DNA of 64,000 nucleotides. It comes from Pseudomonadota bacterium (GTDB lineage Bacteria > Desulfobacterota > Desulfarculia > Desulfarculales > Desulfarculaceae). A model generated the notes under the pieces. The model was not told the DNA's origin and did no database searches. It saw nothing but the letters and a program-made list of their open reading frames with translations. Made by a program: the position numbers and the translations under genes. The first letter of the stretch is position 1; each line of letters opens with the position of its first letter. Location of the stretch: assembly GCA_018902755.1 (NCBI GenBank), contig JAHIQI010000043.1, positions 29,725-93,724 on the forward strand, written 5' to 3'. Shown here piece by piece: positions 25,849 to 34,402 of the stretch.

Positions 25849-26862
25849 TTAGGGCATACGCCCTTTGACCAGAGACGCGGGCGAGCCCTCCCTCGTGGGG
25901 CCTTCGTAGCTGCATCCGGTCAACCCGGCGTTTTCCATGAAACCGCAGATGTCGGCCGCGGTGTAACCCTGGCCCTCCTCGGTGTTCACCAGCATGTTCA
26001 GGGAGAAAAGGGCGGGCCAGGGATGCTTGGGCTCCTCGGTGTCCACCACGAACTCCTGCACCCACAGCGCCCCGCCGGGCTTCAGGACCGAGGCCGCCTT
26101 GGCGATCAGCTCGCGGCACTCCTGGGGCCCCTCGCCGTGCAGCACCTGGCTGAGCCACACCACGTCGTAGGGACCGCCCAGGTCGTTTTTCTGGTAGTCC
26201 CCGGCGATGAAGCGCACCTCGCCGCCGCGCGGGTGCAGGGCCGCCTCTTCCTGGAAATAAGGCTTGGCACCGGGCAGGTCGAACACTGTGGCGCTTAATC
26301 CGGGGGTCTCGTCGGCAAAGGTGAGGCCGTAGACGCCGGGGCCTCCCGCCAGGTCCAACAGGCTCTGGCCCGAGGCCAGGCCCAGACGGGCGGCGGTGCC
26401 TGTGGCCTGCTGGCGGGCGATGTCGCGCATGGCCCGGTAGAAGTGGGCCCGCCCGGCGGGCTCGCCGTTGGAGTCCTTTTTCTCGGGCATCTCCACCGGC
26501 TTGCCGGAGCGGACGCTCTCGGCCAGATGGGACCACACCGGCATGAGGTCGGCCATGTGCATGACCATGTTGTTGAGGCTGCGGGGGGCGTCGGGGTCCA
26601 GCAGGGTTTCCAGGCCGGGAGCCAGGGCGTAGGCCTCGCCCTGCTTCACCGCCAGTTCCAGGGCGTGCATGGCGATTACCAGCATCCGGGTGGCCCTTGG
26701 GTCCAGGCCCAGCTCGGAGGCCAGCGCCTCGGCCGTGGCCGGGCCCTTTTTAGCCAAACGCGCGGCCACGCCGGTGCCCACCGCCGCGTGCAGGGTGGCC
26801 GAAGCCCAGAAGCCGTGGGCCAAACGCGATACATCCTCGGGCTTCCACTGCTTGGGGCTCAT
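25849..26862 (-). CDS. SAM-dependent O-methyltransferase (plant COMT/acetylserotonin MT-like)
   Basis: 337 aa. N-terminal winged-helix/dimerisation part (residues 1-90; ELGLDPRATRMLV), then the SAM-binding loop LLDLAGGPGVYGLTF (about 172-186), VFDLPGAKPYFQ (about 196), GDYQKNDLGGPYDVVWLSQVLH (two halves, about 222-243), and a catalytic-side VQEFVVDTEEP. This two-domain form is typical of methyltransf_2 enzymes acting on small aromatic or hydroxylated compounds; the substrate is unknown. AAGGAG precedes the ATG; it is the third gene of an operon with DUF401 and DUF115-like genes. Confidence 0.8.
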   Translation of the reverse strand: MSPKQWKPEDVSRLAHGFWASATLHAAVGTGVAARLAKKGPATAEALASELGLDPRATRMLVIAMHALELAVKQGEAYALAPGLETLLDPDAPRSLNNMVMHMADLMPVWSHLAESVRSGKPVEMPEKKDSNGEPAGRAHFYRAMRDIARQQATGTAARLGLASGQSLLDLAGGPGVYGLTFADETPGLSATVFDLPGAKPYFQEEAALHPRGGEVRFIAGDYQKNDLGGPYDVVWLSQVLHGEGPQECRELIAKAASVLKPGGALWVQEFVVDTEEPKHPWPALFSLNMLVNTEEGQGYTAADICGFMENAGLTGCSYEGPTREGSPASLVKGRMP

Positions 26863-26881
26863 TGGCCGCTCCTTTTTTAGA

Positions 26882-28177
26882 TTACCTCAGAATCAAATAC
26901 CAAAGGACCAATCCCACGGTGTTCACCGCCAGGGGGCCGTAGAGATAAGGATAGCAGGAGGTCAGGGTGCATTTGAAGTAGTCGCGCGACAGCAAAAAGC
27001 ACAAATGCAGGGGAGAGAGCATCATGCCGAAAAAGCCGCACACAAAGGCCAGACCGCCGTGGGCCAGGTATTCCATGCCGCTCATGCCGCTGATCAAAGG
27101 CACCACCACCGGCAGGCTGGCGGCCACGTAGCCCACCGCGATGCCGGTGACCAGGCCGCTGACAAAGGGCAGCAGGCAGATCATGGCCAGGGCGGGGATG
27201 CCGTAGGCGTTCATCTCGTGCTCGATCTCGCCCACCGCGCCCGAGGCTTTCATCAGCCCCTGGAACACCATGATCCCGGCGATGAGCCCCATCATGGCCA
27301 GCACTTCCCGGCGGCCGAAGGTGGCCAGCACCCTGCCCAGGCCGATGCGGTTGGCCACCGCCGCGGCGATGAGCGCCCCGGCCAGGCCCGCGATGAGCGC
27401 GGTGCCGTCGGGCCAGGGCGGTCCGCCCTTGCCCCACAGGGCCCCCAGGGCCGAAACCACCACCACCACCCCGATCATCACCAGGATGGGGGCGCACTCC
27501 TTGATGAACTCGGCCACCGAGCCCACCCCCTGGTCTTCCCGGGCCTTGGGCTCGGGCAAGCGGCGCAGCAGAAACCAGATGCCCCCGGCGATGTGCACCA
27601 TGGCCAGGGGCAGCATGACCAGCATGAAGGCCAGGGTGTCCACGCCCAACAGCGACACCGCCAGGATGAAGCCGGGGTACATGGGCCACCAGTACTCGCC
27701 GTGGTGGCGGAACCAGTAGTTGACCGCCGCCAAAAGCTGGCCGCTGGCGCTTCCCTGGGGCCCGGCCTGACAGGAGGCCTCCACCATGGGCGCGGAGAAC
27801 AGGGCCCCGCCGGGCATGGGCAACAGGCCGATGATGGCGGGCATCACCGCCGCCGCCGCCTTGGGCGAACGCACCAGGCGGCTGAAGCTGGCCACGATGC
27901 GCTCCAGTTGGCCGCCTTCCTTCATCAGGCTGCTCAAGACCAGCATGAAGGCCACGGCCAGGGCCAGGCGCAGGCTCACCGGCGAGAACACCGCCTCCAC
28001 CGCCTCGGTGGCAACCTGGATGGACCCTTGGCGCATCCACAGGCCCAAGATGAGGCCACCGCCGGCCAGGCAAATGCCCAGGTTGATCTTGAAGCGGCTG
28101 GTGGACACCACCAGGACAAAGATGACCAGCACCTTGACCAGGGCCGGCCAAAGCAAGGGGTTCAGTATTTCACTCAC
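26882..28177 (-). CDS. DUF401 family multi-pass membrane protein
   Basis: 431 aa with roughly ten to twelve hydrophobic segments. The sequence shows DUF401 features: an N-terminal LLWPALVKVLVIFVLVV helix, the GLLPMPGGALFSAPMVE motif (about 118), NYWFRHHGEYWWPMYPG (about 152) and a symmetric second half. The family is predicted to be transporters in the ion-transporter/GntP-like superfamily; the substrate is unknown. The GTG start overlaps the upstream gene's stop (GTGA), so it is translationally coupled to the DUF115-like gene. Confidence 0.85.
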   Translation of the reverse strand: MSEILNPLLWPALVKVLVIFVLVVSTSRFKINLGICLAGGGLILGLWMRQGSIQVATEAVEAVFSPVSLRLALAVAFMLVLSSLMKEGGQLERIVASFSRLVRSPKAAAAVMPAIIGLLPMPGGALFSAPMVEASCQAGPQGSASGQLLAAVNYWFRHHGEYWWPMYPGFILAVSLLGVDTLAFMLVMLPLAMVHIAGGIWFLLRRLPEPKAREDQGVGSVAEFIKECAPILVMIGVVVVVSALGALWGKGGPPWPDGTALIAGLAGALIAAAVANRIGLGRVLATFGRREVLAMMGLIAGIMVFQGLMKASGAVGEIEHEMNAYGIPALAMICLLPFVSGLVTGIAVGYVAASLPVVVPLISGMSGMEYLAHGGLAFVCGFFGMMLSPLHLCFLLSRDYFKCTLTSCYPYLYGPLAVNTVGLVLWYLILR

Positions 28178-29934
28178 GTCAGAATTGCCTCTTGATGTCC
28201 GGTGGATTTGGCGAAGCGTTGCAGGACGGCGGTGTCGTTGTCGCGCCGCGCCTGGGCCAGGGTGTTCATTTCCTCGGCGGTGCGCCTAAGCCCGGCGGCC
28301 AACTCCCCGGCCCGGCCCTCCAGCTCGGCCAGGCACAGCCTGAGCTGATCGCAGCACTCGCCGATGCCCACATTGTGTACGTGGGATTGGCACATAAGAT
28401 GGTGACGCCGCCGGAAGGAGCGCACCAGGCAGCCGTCCAAAAAAGCGGCCAGCATGGAGTCGGCGGCGGCCTGCTCGGCCAGGGCCAGGAACAGGGCCTC
28501 GGCGGCGTAGAGCCAGTCCCCGGCCCGCTGGCTGCACAGCTCCTGGTAGTCGGCCAGGGGTGCCGCCGCCCTTTGCCACAGCCGGGTGGCCGCGGTGGAG
28601 GCCCGGTTCAGGCCCCTGGCGTAGTGCTCCAGGGCGTCGGCGCTGAGCCAGCGCTCCTGGCGCAGCAGGGCCGCCTGCACCGGCTGGCCCGGCCCGCCCA
28701 GCATGGGCAGCATCTCCTCCAAGGGGGCGTAGGTGGTGCCCGGCAGGCCCAGGCCGTGGCGGCTGGTGTTGATGGCCGACACCCCCTGACGGGCCAGCAC
28801 CCGGCCCAGGGCGCAAGCCCCGGCCGCCTGGTGCAGGGTGGCCTTCACCGTGCCGCGGTCCATGTCCGGCATCATCAGCTCGCCCCGGGGGTCCATAAGG
28901 TCCGCGCCCACCAGGATCAGGGGGTAGCACCCGGCCACCAGGGCCACCTCGGCCAAACGGCCCAGGGTGTGCTGCTGGGGGCTGAGGGCCTCTGCCAGGG
29001 GAGCCAGCGGCCCCAGAGCGGTGCCCCGAGGGCCCAAACACAAAAAAATTGGCCCGGGGTGGGCGCGGATGGTGGGGGCGTGGGCCACCTCCTCGGCGAT
29101 GAGGGGGGTGCGGGCCAACATGGGATGGCTGTAGGCGAACAGGGGACCCAGGGCCGGTCCGGCCAGGCCCACCCCGCTGGGCACGATGCCCGCCTCGGCC
29201 ACCCGGGGCAAGGCCCGGTCGGAGCAGAAAAACACCGCCCCTCCCAGGTTGCCCGCCAAAAGCTCCAAGGCCTCGGGCAGGGAAGGGCCTTCCAGGGCCA
29301 GCACCGCCGGGCGCCCGATTAGCGAGCCGGGCAGAGCCGGGGCCTGGGCCGCGAAAACCGCGTGCACCAGGTTGGCCACCAGGTTGGCCCCGGATTGCAT
29401 CTCCCAGTCCAGGGCCAGGTCCCGCGCCCTAAGGGCGTGGCCCAGCACCCGGTAGAGCCGGGCCCGGGCCGTGGCGGCCTCGGATTCCGAGCCCGCGTGC
29501 AGGTGCACCATCTCCATCTGGCCGGTGAGGCTGAGCTGGGGGTTGCGGCTGAGCGCCTCTTCCAGGTCGCCCTCGGAGGGAGCCAGCAGCACCAGTTCCT
29601 CCCGGCCCAGGGGCAGGGCCAGGTCGTGGCGGCCCAGGGCGGCGGCCAAAAGCTCGGCCCTGGGTTGCAGGCAGAAAACCTGGTGCCCGGCGGGCATGCG
29701 CTCCACGAGCAGAGCCACTTCGTCCAGGAGCCCGCCGCCCACCACCAGGGTTATGCCCCCCGGCCGGGGGTGCAAACGGCTGAGCCCCTCGTTCTCACCG
29801 GACAGCGGACCCGTCACCGGCGCGCCGGCACCGGCGCCGCTGCGCTCCAGCCACTCGGCGACCTCCGGCGAAACCATGGACACCACGTCCAGGTTGTTGC
29901 GGTAAAGCTCTGGTGAGAAGGGATCGACCGGCAC
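28174..29934 (-). CDS. DUF115 / MptE-like (6-hydroxymethylpterin diphosphokinase-like) protein
   Basis: 586 aa from a GTG. The central domain matches DUF115-type proteins: VVGGGLLDEVALLVERM, VLALEGPSLPEALELL (a G-P-S-L motif, about 213), a FFCSDRALPRVAEAGIVP strand (about 233), and a V/I-GADL segment (about 345) that in this family lies at the nucleotide site. Homologues include archaeal MptE and the bacterial motility-associated (Maf) flagellin glycosylation factors. No flagellar genes are present here, so the role is open. First gene of a three-gene operon. Confidence 0.65.
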   Translation of the reverse strand: MPVDPFSPELYRNNLDVVSMVSPEVAEWLERSGAGAGAPVTGPLSGENEGLSRLHPRPGGITLVVGGGLLDEVALLVERMPAGHQVFCLQPRAELLAAALGRHDLALPLGREELVLLAPSEGDLEEALSRNPQLSLTGQMEMVHLHAGSESEAATARARLYRVLGHALRARDLALDWEMQSGANLVANLVHAVFAAQAPALPGSLIGRPAVLALEGPSLPEALELLAGNLGGAVFFCSDRALPRVAEAGIVPSGVGLAGPALGPLFAYSHPMLARTPLIAEEVAHAPTIRAHPGPIFLCLGPRGTALGPLAPLAEALSPQQHTLGRLAEVALVAGCYPLILVGADLMDPRGELMMPDMDRGTVKATLHQAAGACALGRVLARQGVSAINTSRHGLGLPGTTYAPLEEMLPMLGGPGQPVQAALLRQERWLSADALEHYARGLNRASTAATRLWQRAAAPLADYQELCSQRAGDWLYAAEALFLALAEQAAADSMLAAFLDGCLVRSFRRRHHLMCQSHVHNVGIGECCDQLRLCLAELEGRAGELAAGLRRTAEEMNTLAQARRDNDTAVLQRFAKSTGHQEAILT

Positions 29935-30022
29935 TGGATCTATCCTCGATGATGGCTTGATTGCTTCGGATCAGTTGAGGGGAATTTTATCGGTGAGTCG
30001 GGGGGTTTGCAACTTCCGACCC

Positions 30023-30727
30023 CTATGGGGTGGGCGAGGGGGGAGCCTCTTGCAGACGCCCGCCCACAAAGCGCAGCAGCACCGGGCCGCCGGGGGTGAG
30101 ATATACGTAGTGCTGCTCGTCGTTGATGTAGTTGACCATGAAGGAACGCTGGGGCTTGCCCCAGGCCAGTTCGGCCCACCAGAGGTTGTCGCCCTTTTGC
30201 AGACGGCCCGCGGCCAGGCGGCGCTTGAGCTCCGGCGGCAGGTTGGCCGCCCGCAGGCGGGCCAGGCGCCCCGCGTGCAGGGGGACCGGCCCGGAGACCA
30301 GGGCCGCGTCCTTGGCCGGGAGCTTGGCCAGGGCTATGAGCCCCACCCTGCCCCGGCCGCCCACCTGGGGAGCCTCCGGGCCCAGGACGGCCTGCTCGGC
30401 CACCCACCAGGGGCCGGGCATTCCCCGCGGCTCAAACAGCCACAGCACCGGCCAGCCGCGCTGGTCCCGCCGGGCCAGCCAGCGGCCGCCGACCGCCCTG
30501 CCCTTTGGTCCCAGGGACACCGCCAGGTAGCCGTCCGCCTCGCCGCGCACGAAGCCCCAGGCCTCCAAGGCCGGGGCGTTCAAGGGAGGGCGACCCAAGG
30601 CGGGAGCCGCCTCGGCGGGCGAGAGCAGGACCACGGAGGCCACCGGCGGGGCTTGGCCACCGGCAAAGGCCACGACGGCCAGGCCCACCATAAGGGCCAT
30701 AACCGCCGTGCATAGTCCGCGCCGCAA
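30023..30727 (-). CDS. Secreted protein of unknown function
   Basis: 234 aa with a signal peptide (MRRGLCTAVMALMVGLAVVAFAG, cleaved near residue 24). The rest is rich in Ala, Gly, Pro and Trp with no recognised domain. A conserved-looking C-terminal part reads LWWAELAWGKPQRSFMVNYINDEQHYVYL (in two halves). No family recognised. The gene is preceded by repeat copy C, about 40 bases from its start. Confidence 0.6.
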   Translation of the reverse strand: MRRGLCTAVMALMVGLAVVAFAGGQAPPVASVVLLSPAEAAPALGRPPLNAPALEAWGFVRGEADGYLAVSLGPKGRAVGGRWLARRDQRGWPVLWLFEPRGMPGPWWVAEQAVLGPEAPQVGGRGRVGLIALAKLPAKDAALVSGPVPLHAGRLARLRAANLPPELKRRLAAGRLQKGDNLWWAELAWGKPQRSFMVNYINDEQHYVYLTPGGPVLLRFVGGRLQEAPPSPTP

Positions 30728-30766
30728 GGGCCGGCCTAGCCCGGAAATTTCGTGAAGGCGGTGCGT

Positions 30767-30888
30767 CCGGCTGCGCCAGCCAACGGCATGCCGCGTTGCT
30801 GGCTGCGCTCGGGCCTCAACGTAGCCTTGGCTACGCCTGCGGCCCTCGGTTGCGAGACGCCTTGCCTGCCGGCGGCTGGCTGTGCCGG
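30767..30888 (+). repeat. Dispersed intergenic repeat, copy C
   Basis: 122-bp member of the same family. It reads CCGGCTGCGCCAGCC at the start, CGTAGCCTTGGCTACG in the centre and GGCTGGCTGTGCCGG at the end. Unlike the other three it is between two co-oriented minus-strand genes and lies in the 5' region of one of them. Confidence 0.78.
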
Positions 30889-31003
30889 AGCCGGGTACGC
30901 ACCCCGCCTCGTTGGAGCGAAAGTATTTTTCATAAGGACCGCATAAATACTAACTAATCGTTCTAATCGTTCGTTGCCGCCCAGCCTTCATGAAATGTCC
31001 GGC
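30889..31003. other. Intergenic sequence, nothing recognised
   Basis: AT-richer stretch with short direct repeats (TAATCGTTCTAATCGTTCGTTG around 30955, written here as overlapping TAATCGTTC units). It could hold the promoter of the downstream minus-strand secreted protein; no clear consensus. Confidence 0.3.
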
Positions 31004-31651
31004 CTAATATAGGGAAGCGTTCCAGCGTTTTTTGCGCCGGTGCAGGGCCAGACCCATGAGCCATCCAACGATGAGCACTCCGGCCCCGGCCAGGAACCAT
31101 TTGAGGTTACTGGAAAACTTCATCGACTTGTTTTCCACCACCAGCTCGGTGTTCTGCTTGCTCTGGGCGTCGAACTGGGCTTGCAGCTTTTGGTGGCGGG
31201 CCTTGAGGGCCATAACGTCGGACGCGTCGGCCGACAGCTTTTCATAGCGGGTCTGCAATTCGGCCAGCTTGGCCTCGGCCTCCCTGAGGTTCTTGCTCAG
31301 GCTCTGGTTTTCCTCGTGCATCTGCTCCAGGCGGCGTGCCTGGTCCTTGTTGGTTGGGTCCAACTCGGCCAAGCGCAGTTTGGCGGGCCGCTCCTTTTGC
31401 AGGAAGCGGGTCAGGGCCCAGCCTTCCTTGCCGTCGGGCAAGCGCACCAGGGACCAGCCGTCGGGCTTGGAGCCCAACAGGGTCATCTTGTCGCCGGTCT
31501 CGGCCATGGCGATGACTTTGTTGCCGGTGCTGGGGCCGGAGCGCACCGTGATCCGAAGCTGATCGGTCACATAAAGGGTTTCTTGGGCCGCGGCGGTGGC
31601 CGCAACCAACAGCACGGCAAGGGCCACTGCTGTAACTATACGAAAATTCAT
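31004..31651 (-). CDS. SH3-domain, coiled-coil, membrane-anchored protein (TIGR04211/YgiM-like)
   Basis: 215 aa. Signal peptide (about 1-22, cleaved AAAQ), bacterial SH3 domain (about 25-88: LRITVRSGPSTGNKVIAM ... GWSLVRLPDGKEGWALTRFL), a long coiled coil (about 105-180, heptads of Leu/Glu/Lys), and a C-terminal transmembrane helix (about 186-205) followed by a basic HRRKKRW tail. This order is that of the TIGR04211/YgiM family, periplasmic proteins of unknown role in the envelope. The short cytoplasmic tail would anchor it to the inner membrane. Confidence 0.85.
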   Translation of the reverse strand: MNFRIVTAVALAVLLVAATAAAQETLYVTDQLRITVRSGPSTGNKVIAMAETGDKMTLLGSKPDGWSLVRLPDGKEGWALTRFLQKERPAKLRLAELDPTNKDQARRLEQMHEENQSLSKNLREAEAKLAELQTRYEKLSADASDVMALKARHQKLQAQFDAQSKQNTELVVENKSMKFSSNLKWFLAGAGVLIVGWLMGLALHRRKKRWNASLY

Positions 31652-31764
31652 TATGATTTTCCTCCGTGCGCTTCTACTTCCAAGAACTTAACAAACTGCC
31701 AGGGTGCTGTCAACGCGGACCATCGGCGCTGGGAGCCCCTCGCCGAGGGCCACCGGTTTTTTCT

Positions 31765-31793
31765 TTGACCCACTATGCGAAAACACCTAATAT
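31765..31793 (+). promoter_or_regulatory. Candidate promoter of the HD-GYP response regulator gene
   Basis: TTGACC (31765-31770), 17-bp spacer, TAATAT (31788-31793). The expected transcription start is about 60 bases before the ATG. Confidence 0.5.
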
Positions 31794-31858
31794 GATAACA
31801 ATATTTCCTGCCCACCCACCTTCAAGGCGCTTCGGCCCACCAAGCGCAGCGGCATACT

Positions 31859-33382
31859 ATGCAAAACAGCCGGGTTCTCATAGTCGACGACGAACAGGAA
31901 AACCTCCTGCTCATGGAGGACCTCTACCGCCAGCACGGCGCCCAGGTGATCAAGGCCCACAACGGCTTGGAGGCTCTGAATCTGGCGGAAAAGGAGCTTC
32001 CGGATCTTATTTTACTGGACGTGATGATGCCCGGCCTGGACGGTTACGAGGTCTGTAGGCGCATCAAGGACGGGGAGCACACCCAACGCATACCGGTGAT
32101 CATGGTCACCGGCATGGGGGCCCTGAACAACAAGCTCAAGGGCCTGGACGCCGGGGCCGACGACTTCCTCAGCAAGCCGGTCAACTCCGCCGAGCTGCTC
32201 ACCCGCTCCCGCAGCCTGCTCCGGGTGAAGGAGCTCAACGACGAGCTGGAAGGGGCCTACCACCGCCTGGCCGACATCGCCTCCTACACCAATACCCTGC
32301 TCCGGCGCTTCGACCCCTACGGTTTCGACCCTTACCAGAGCCTGGGCGGACTCATGGAGTTTCTCCTGGGCGATGGGGCCAACCCCCACAACCGCCCCGA
32401 GCGGGTGATCCTCTTAAATAAGCGCGAGAGCGGGGTATGGGAGGCCTGGCGCTATGAGCGACGGGAAAATCACATCTCCCGCTATCTGCTGGGCTCCCGC
32501 CTGACCAACGAGGCGGTTGAGCCCATGTTCGAGGGCCAGGAGAAGTTCTTCTGCAACCGCGACGACGAGTGTTACCGCCGGGTGGTGGACGCCTCGCTGT
32601 GGTCCCTCATGGAGGAGCCGCCGCCCAAGGACAATACGGTGGCCTTTTTTTCCGGATCGGTGGCGGTCTTAAGCCTGGACACCCCCAAGGCGGTGGGCGA
32701 CTACGAGGCCCAGGTGCTCTCGGCCATGGTGGCCACCATCCACTTCTTTCTCAAGACCATCAGCAGCCAGATGCGGGAAGTGGAAAACGCCTTTTTCTAC
32801 ACCATCGAGTCCCTGGCCCGGGCGGCGGAGTCCCACGACGAGGACACGGCCAACCACATCACCAGGGTGAAGCGCTACGCCGAGGCCCTGGCCAGGGCCC
32901 TGGGCCAGCCCGAGGACTGGGTGGTCACCCTGGGCTACTCGGCCCAGATGCACGACGTGGGCAAGCTGCACGTGCATCCGGACATCCTGCGCAAACCCGG
33001 CCCGCTCACCGCCGCCGAGTGGGAGGAGGTGAAGCACCACACCACCTACGGGGTGCGCATCCTGGGGGACCACCCCCGCCTGGCCATGGCCCGGGAGGTG
33101 GCGCTGAGCCACCACGAGCATTGGGACGGCAGCGGCTACCCCAGGGGGCTGACCGGGGAGGAGATCCCCCTGTCCGGGCGCATCTGCATGATGGCCGACG
33201 TCTACGACGCCCTCAGGAGCGTGCGCCACTACAAACCCACCTACACCCACGAAGAGGCCTTCGACATCATCCTGAAGGGTGACGACCGCTTGAAGCCCCA
33301 TTGGTTCGATCCGCAGGTGCTGCAAGCCTTTCTGGACATCCACGCTCAATTCGCTAAGATATACCGCGACACCAAGGATTAG
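31859..33382 (+). CDS. Response regulator with HD-GYP c-di-GMP phosphodiesterase domain
   Basis: 507 aa. Receiver domain (1-125) with acidic pair VDDEQEN (about 9), phosphoacceptor Asp in LILLDVMMPGLDGYE (about 53) and Lys in FLSKPVNS (about 104). A middle segment of unknown fold (about 140-300) contains Cys residues (FCNRDDECYRR) and is not a standard PAS. The HD-GYP domain (about 315-500) has SHDEDTANHITRV, the HD pair in MHDVGKLHVHPDIL, and the HHEHWDGSGYPRGLTG motif, so it should hydrolyse c-di-GMP. No partner kinase adjoins it. Ribosome site is weak. A diguanylate cyclase is encoded at 43.3 kb. Confidence 0.9.
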   Translation: MQNSRVLIVDDEQENLLLMEDLYRQHGAQVIKAHNGLEALNLAEKELPDLILLDVMMPGLDGYEVCRRIKDGEHTQRIPVIMVTGMGALNNKLKGLDAGADDFLSKPVNSAELLTRSRSLLRVKELNDELEGAYHRLADIASYTNTLLRRFDPYGFDPYQSLGGLMEFLLGDGANPHNRPERVILLNKRESGVWEAWRYERRENHISRYLLGSRLTNEAVEPMFEGQEKFFCNRDDECYRRVVDASLWSLMEEPPPKDNTVAFFSGSVAVLSLDTPKAVGDYEAQVLSAMVATIHFFLKTISSQMREVENAFFYTIESLARAAESHDEDTANHITRVKRYAEALARALGQPEDWVVTLGYSAQMHDVGKLHVHPDILRKPGPLTAAEWEEVKHHTTYGVRILGDHPRLAMAREVALSHHEHWDGSGYPRGLTGEEIPLSGRICMMADVYDALRSVRHYKPTYTHEEAFDIILKGDDRLKPHWFDPQVLQAFLDIHAQFAKIYRDTKD

Positions 33383-33470
33383 GCGGGCCTTTGGGGCTCT
33401 GGGGTCTTGTAGCCCTGGGCCATGCCTATTGTTTGCGCTTTCGTCCGCGAATAGGTTATGAGGAGGTAAC

Positions 33471-34334
33471 ATGAGCGAAATCAAGACGATTGGTGTAGTC
33501 GGCGCGGGGACCATGGGCAACGGCATTGCTCAACTGGCCGCCCAGAGCGGCGCCCAGGTGATCATGCGCGACATCAAGGACGAGTTCGTCGAGCGCGGGC
33601 TGAAAGCCATCGACAAATTCCTGTCCAAGGGGGTGGAGCGGGGCAAGGTGAGCCCCGAGCAGAAGGCCGAGGTGATGGGCCGCATCACCGGCACCACCGA
33701 CATGGCCGATCTGGCCCCGGCGGACTTCATCATCGAAGCGGTGATCGAGGACCTGGACCTTAAGAAAAGCGTCTACGGCCAACTGGACGAGGTCTGCCGC
33801 CCCGAGGTCATCCTGGCCACCAACACCAGTTCCATGAGTGTGACCCTCATCGCCTCGGCCACCAAGCGCCAGGACAAGGTGGTGGGCATGCACTTCTTCA
33901 ACCCCGCCCAGATCATGCGCCTGTGCGAGATCATCAGGGGCTACGCCACCAGCGACGAGACCGTGGCCGTGACCAGCGCCCTGGCCCAGAAGATGGGCAA
34001 GGAGACGGTGGAGGTCAAGGTGGACAGCCCCGGCTTCATCGTCAACCGCCTGATGATCCCCCACATGGTGGAGGCGGCCCGCATGCTGCAAGAGGGCGTG
34101 GCCTCCCGCGAGGACATCGACAAGGCGGTCAAATTGGGTCTGAACTACCCCATGGGCCCCTTTGAGATCATGGACTTCACCGGCATCGACATCTGCAAGT
34201 TCGTGGCCGACTACTTCGCCCAAGAGCTGAACAAAGAGCTGAAGTGGGAAGTGCCCACCAACATGAAAAACCAGGTGCGCTCGGGCAACCTGGGCCGCAA
34301 GAGCGGCAAGGGCTGGTACGACTACTCCAAGTAG
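33471..34334 (+). CDS. 3-hydroxybutyryl-CoA dehydrogenase-like (3-hydroxyacyl-CoA dehydrogenase)
   Basis: 287 aa, normal for the single-domain family. GAGGAGG precedes the ATG. NAD-binding Rossmann motif GVVGAGTMGNGIAQ (about 7-20), NTSSMSVTLIASAT (about 118), the catalytic HFFNP (about 139), the Glu in LCEIIRG (about 150), and the C-terminal helical substrate domain (PGFIVNRLMIPHMVEAA, GPFEIMDFTGID). It interconverts 3-hydroxyacyl-CoA and acetoacetyl-CoA in beta-oxidation or butyrate metabolism. It stands alone as a one-gene unit with its own terminator. Confidence 0.93.
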   Translation: MSEIKTIGVVGAGTMGNGIAQLAAQSGAQVIMRDIKDEFVERGLKAIDKFLSKGVERGKVSPEQKAEVMGRITGTTDMADLAPADFIIEAVIEDLDLKKSVYGQLDEVCRPEVILATNTSSMSVTLIASATKRQDKVVGMHFFNPAQIMRLCEIIRGYATSDETVAVTSALAQKMGKETVEVKVDSPGFIVNRLMIPHMVEAARMLQEGVASREDIDKAVKLGLNYPMGPFEIMDFTGIDICKFVADYFAQELNKELKWEVPTNMKNQVRSGNLGRKSGKGWYDYSK

Positions 34335-34352
34335 TCCGCTCTAAAAAACATG

Positions 34353-34386
34353 AAGCCCCCGCCTGGCATCGGGCGGGGGCTTTTTT
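34353..34386 (+). terminator. Intrinsic terminator after the hydroxyacyl-CoA dehydrogenase gene
   Basis: Stem AAGCCCCCGCC / GGCGGGGGCTT (11 bp, 8-base loop) followed by a T run, 18 bases after the stop. It would also serve in reverse for the convergent methyltransferase gene, as A residues flank the left arm. Confidence 0.9.
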
Positions 34387-34402
34387 ATGCGCAAAAATAG
34401 GC

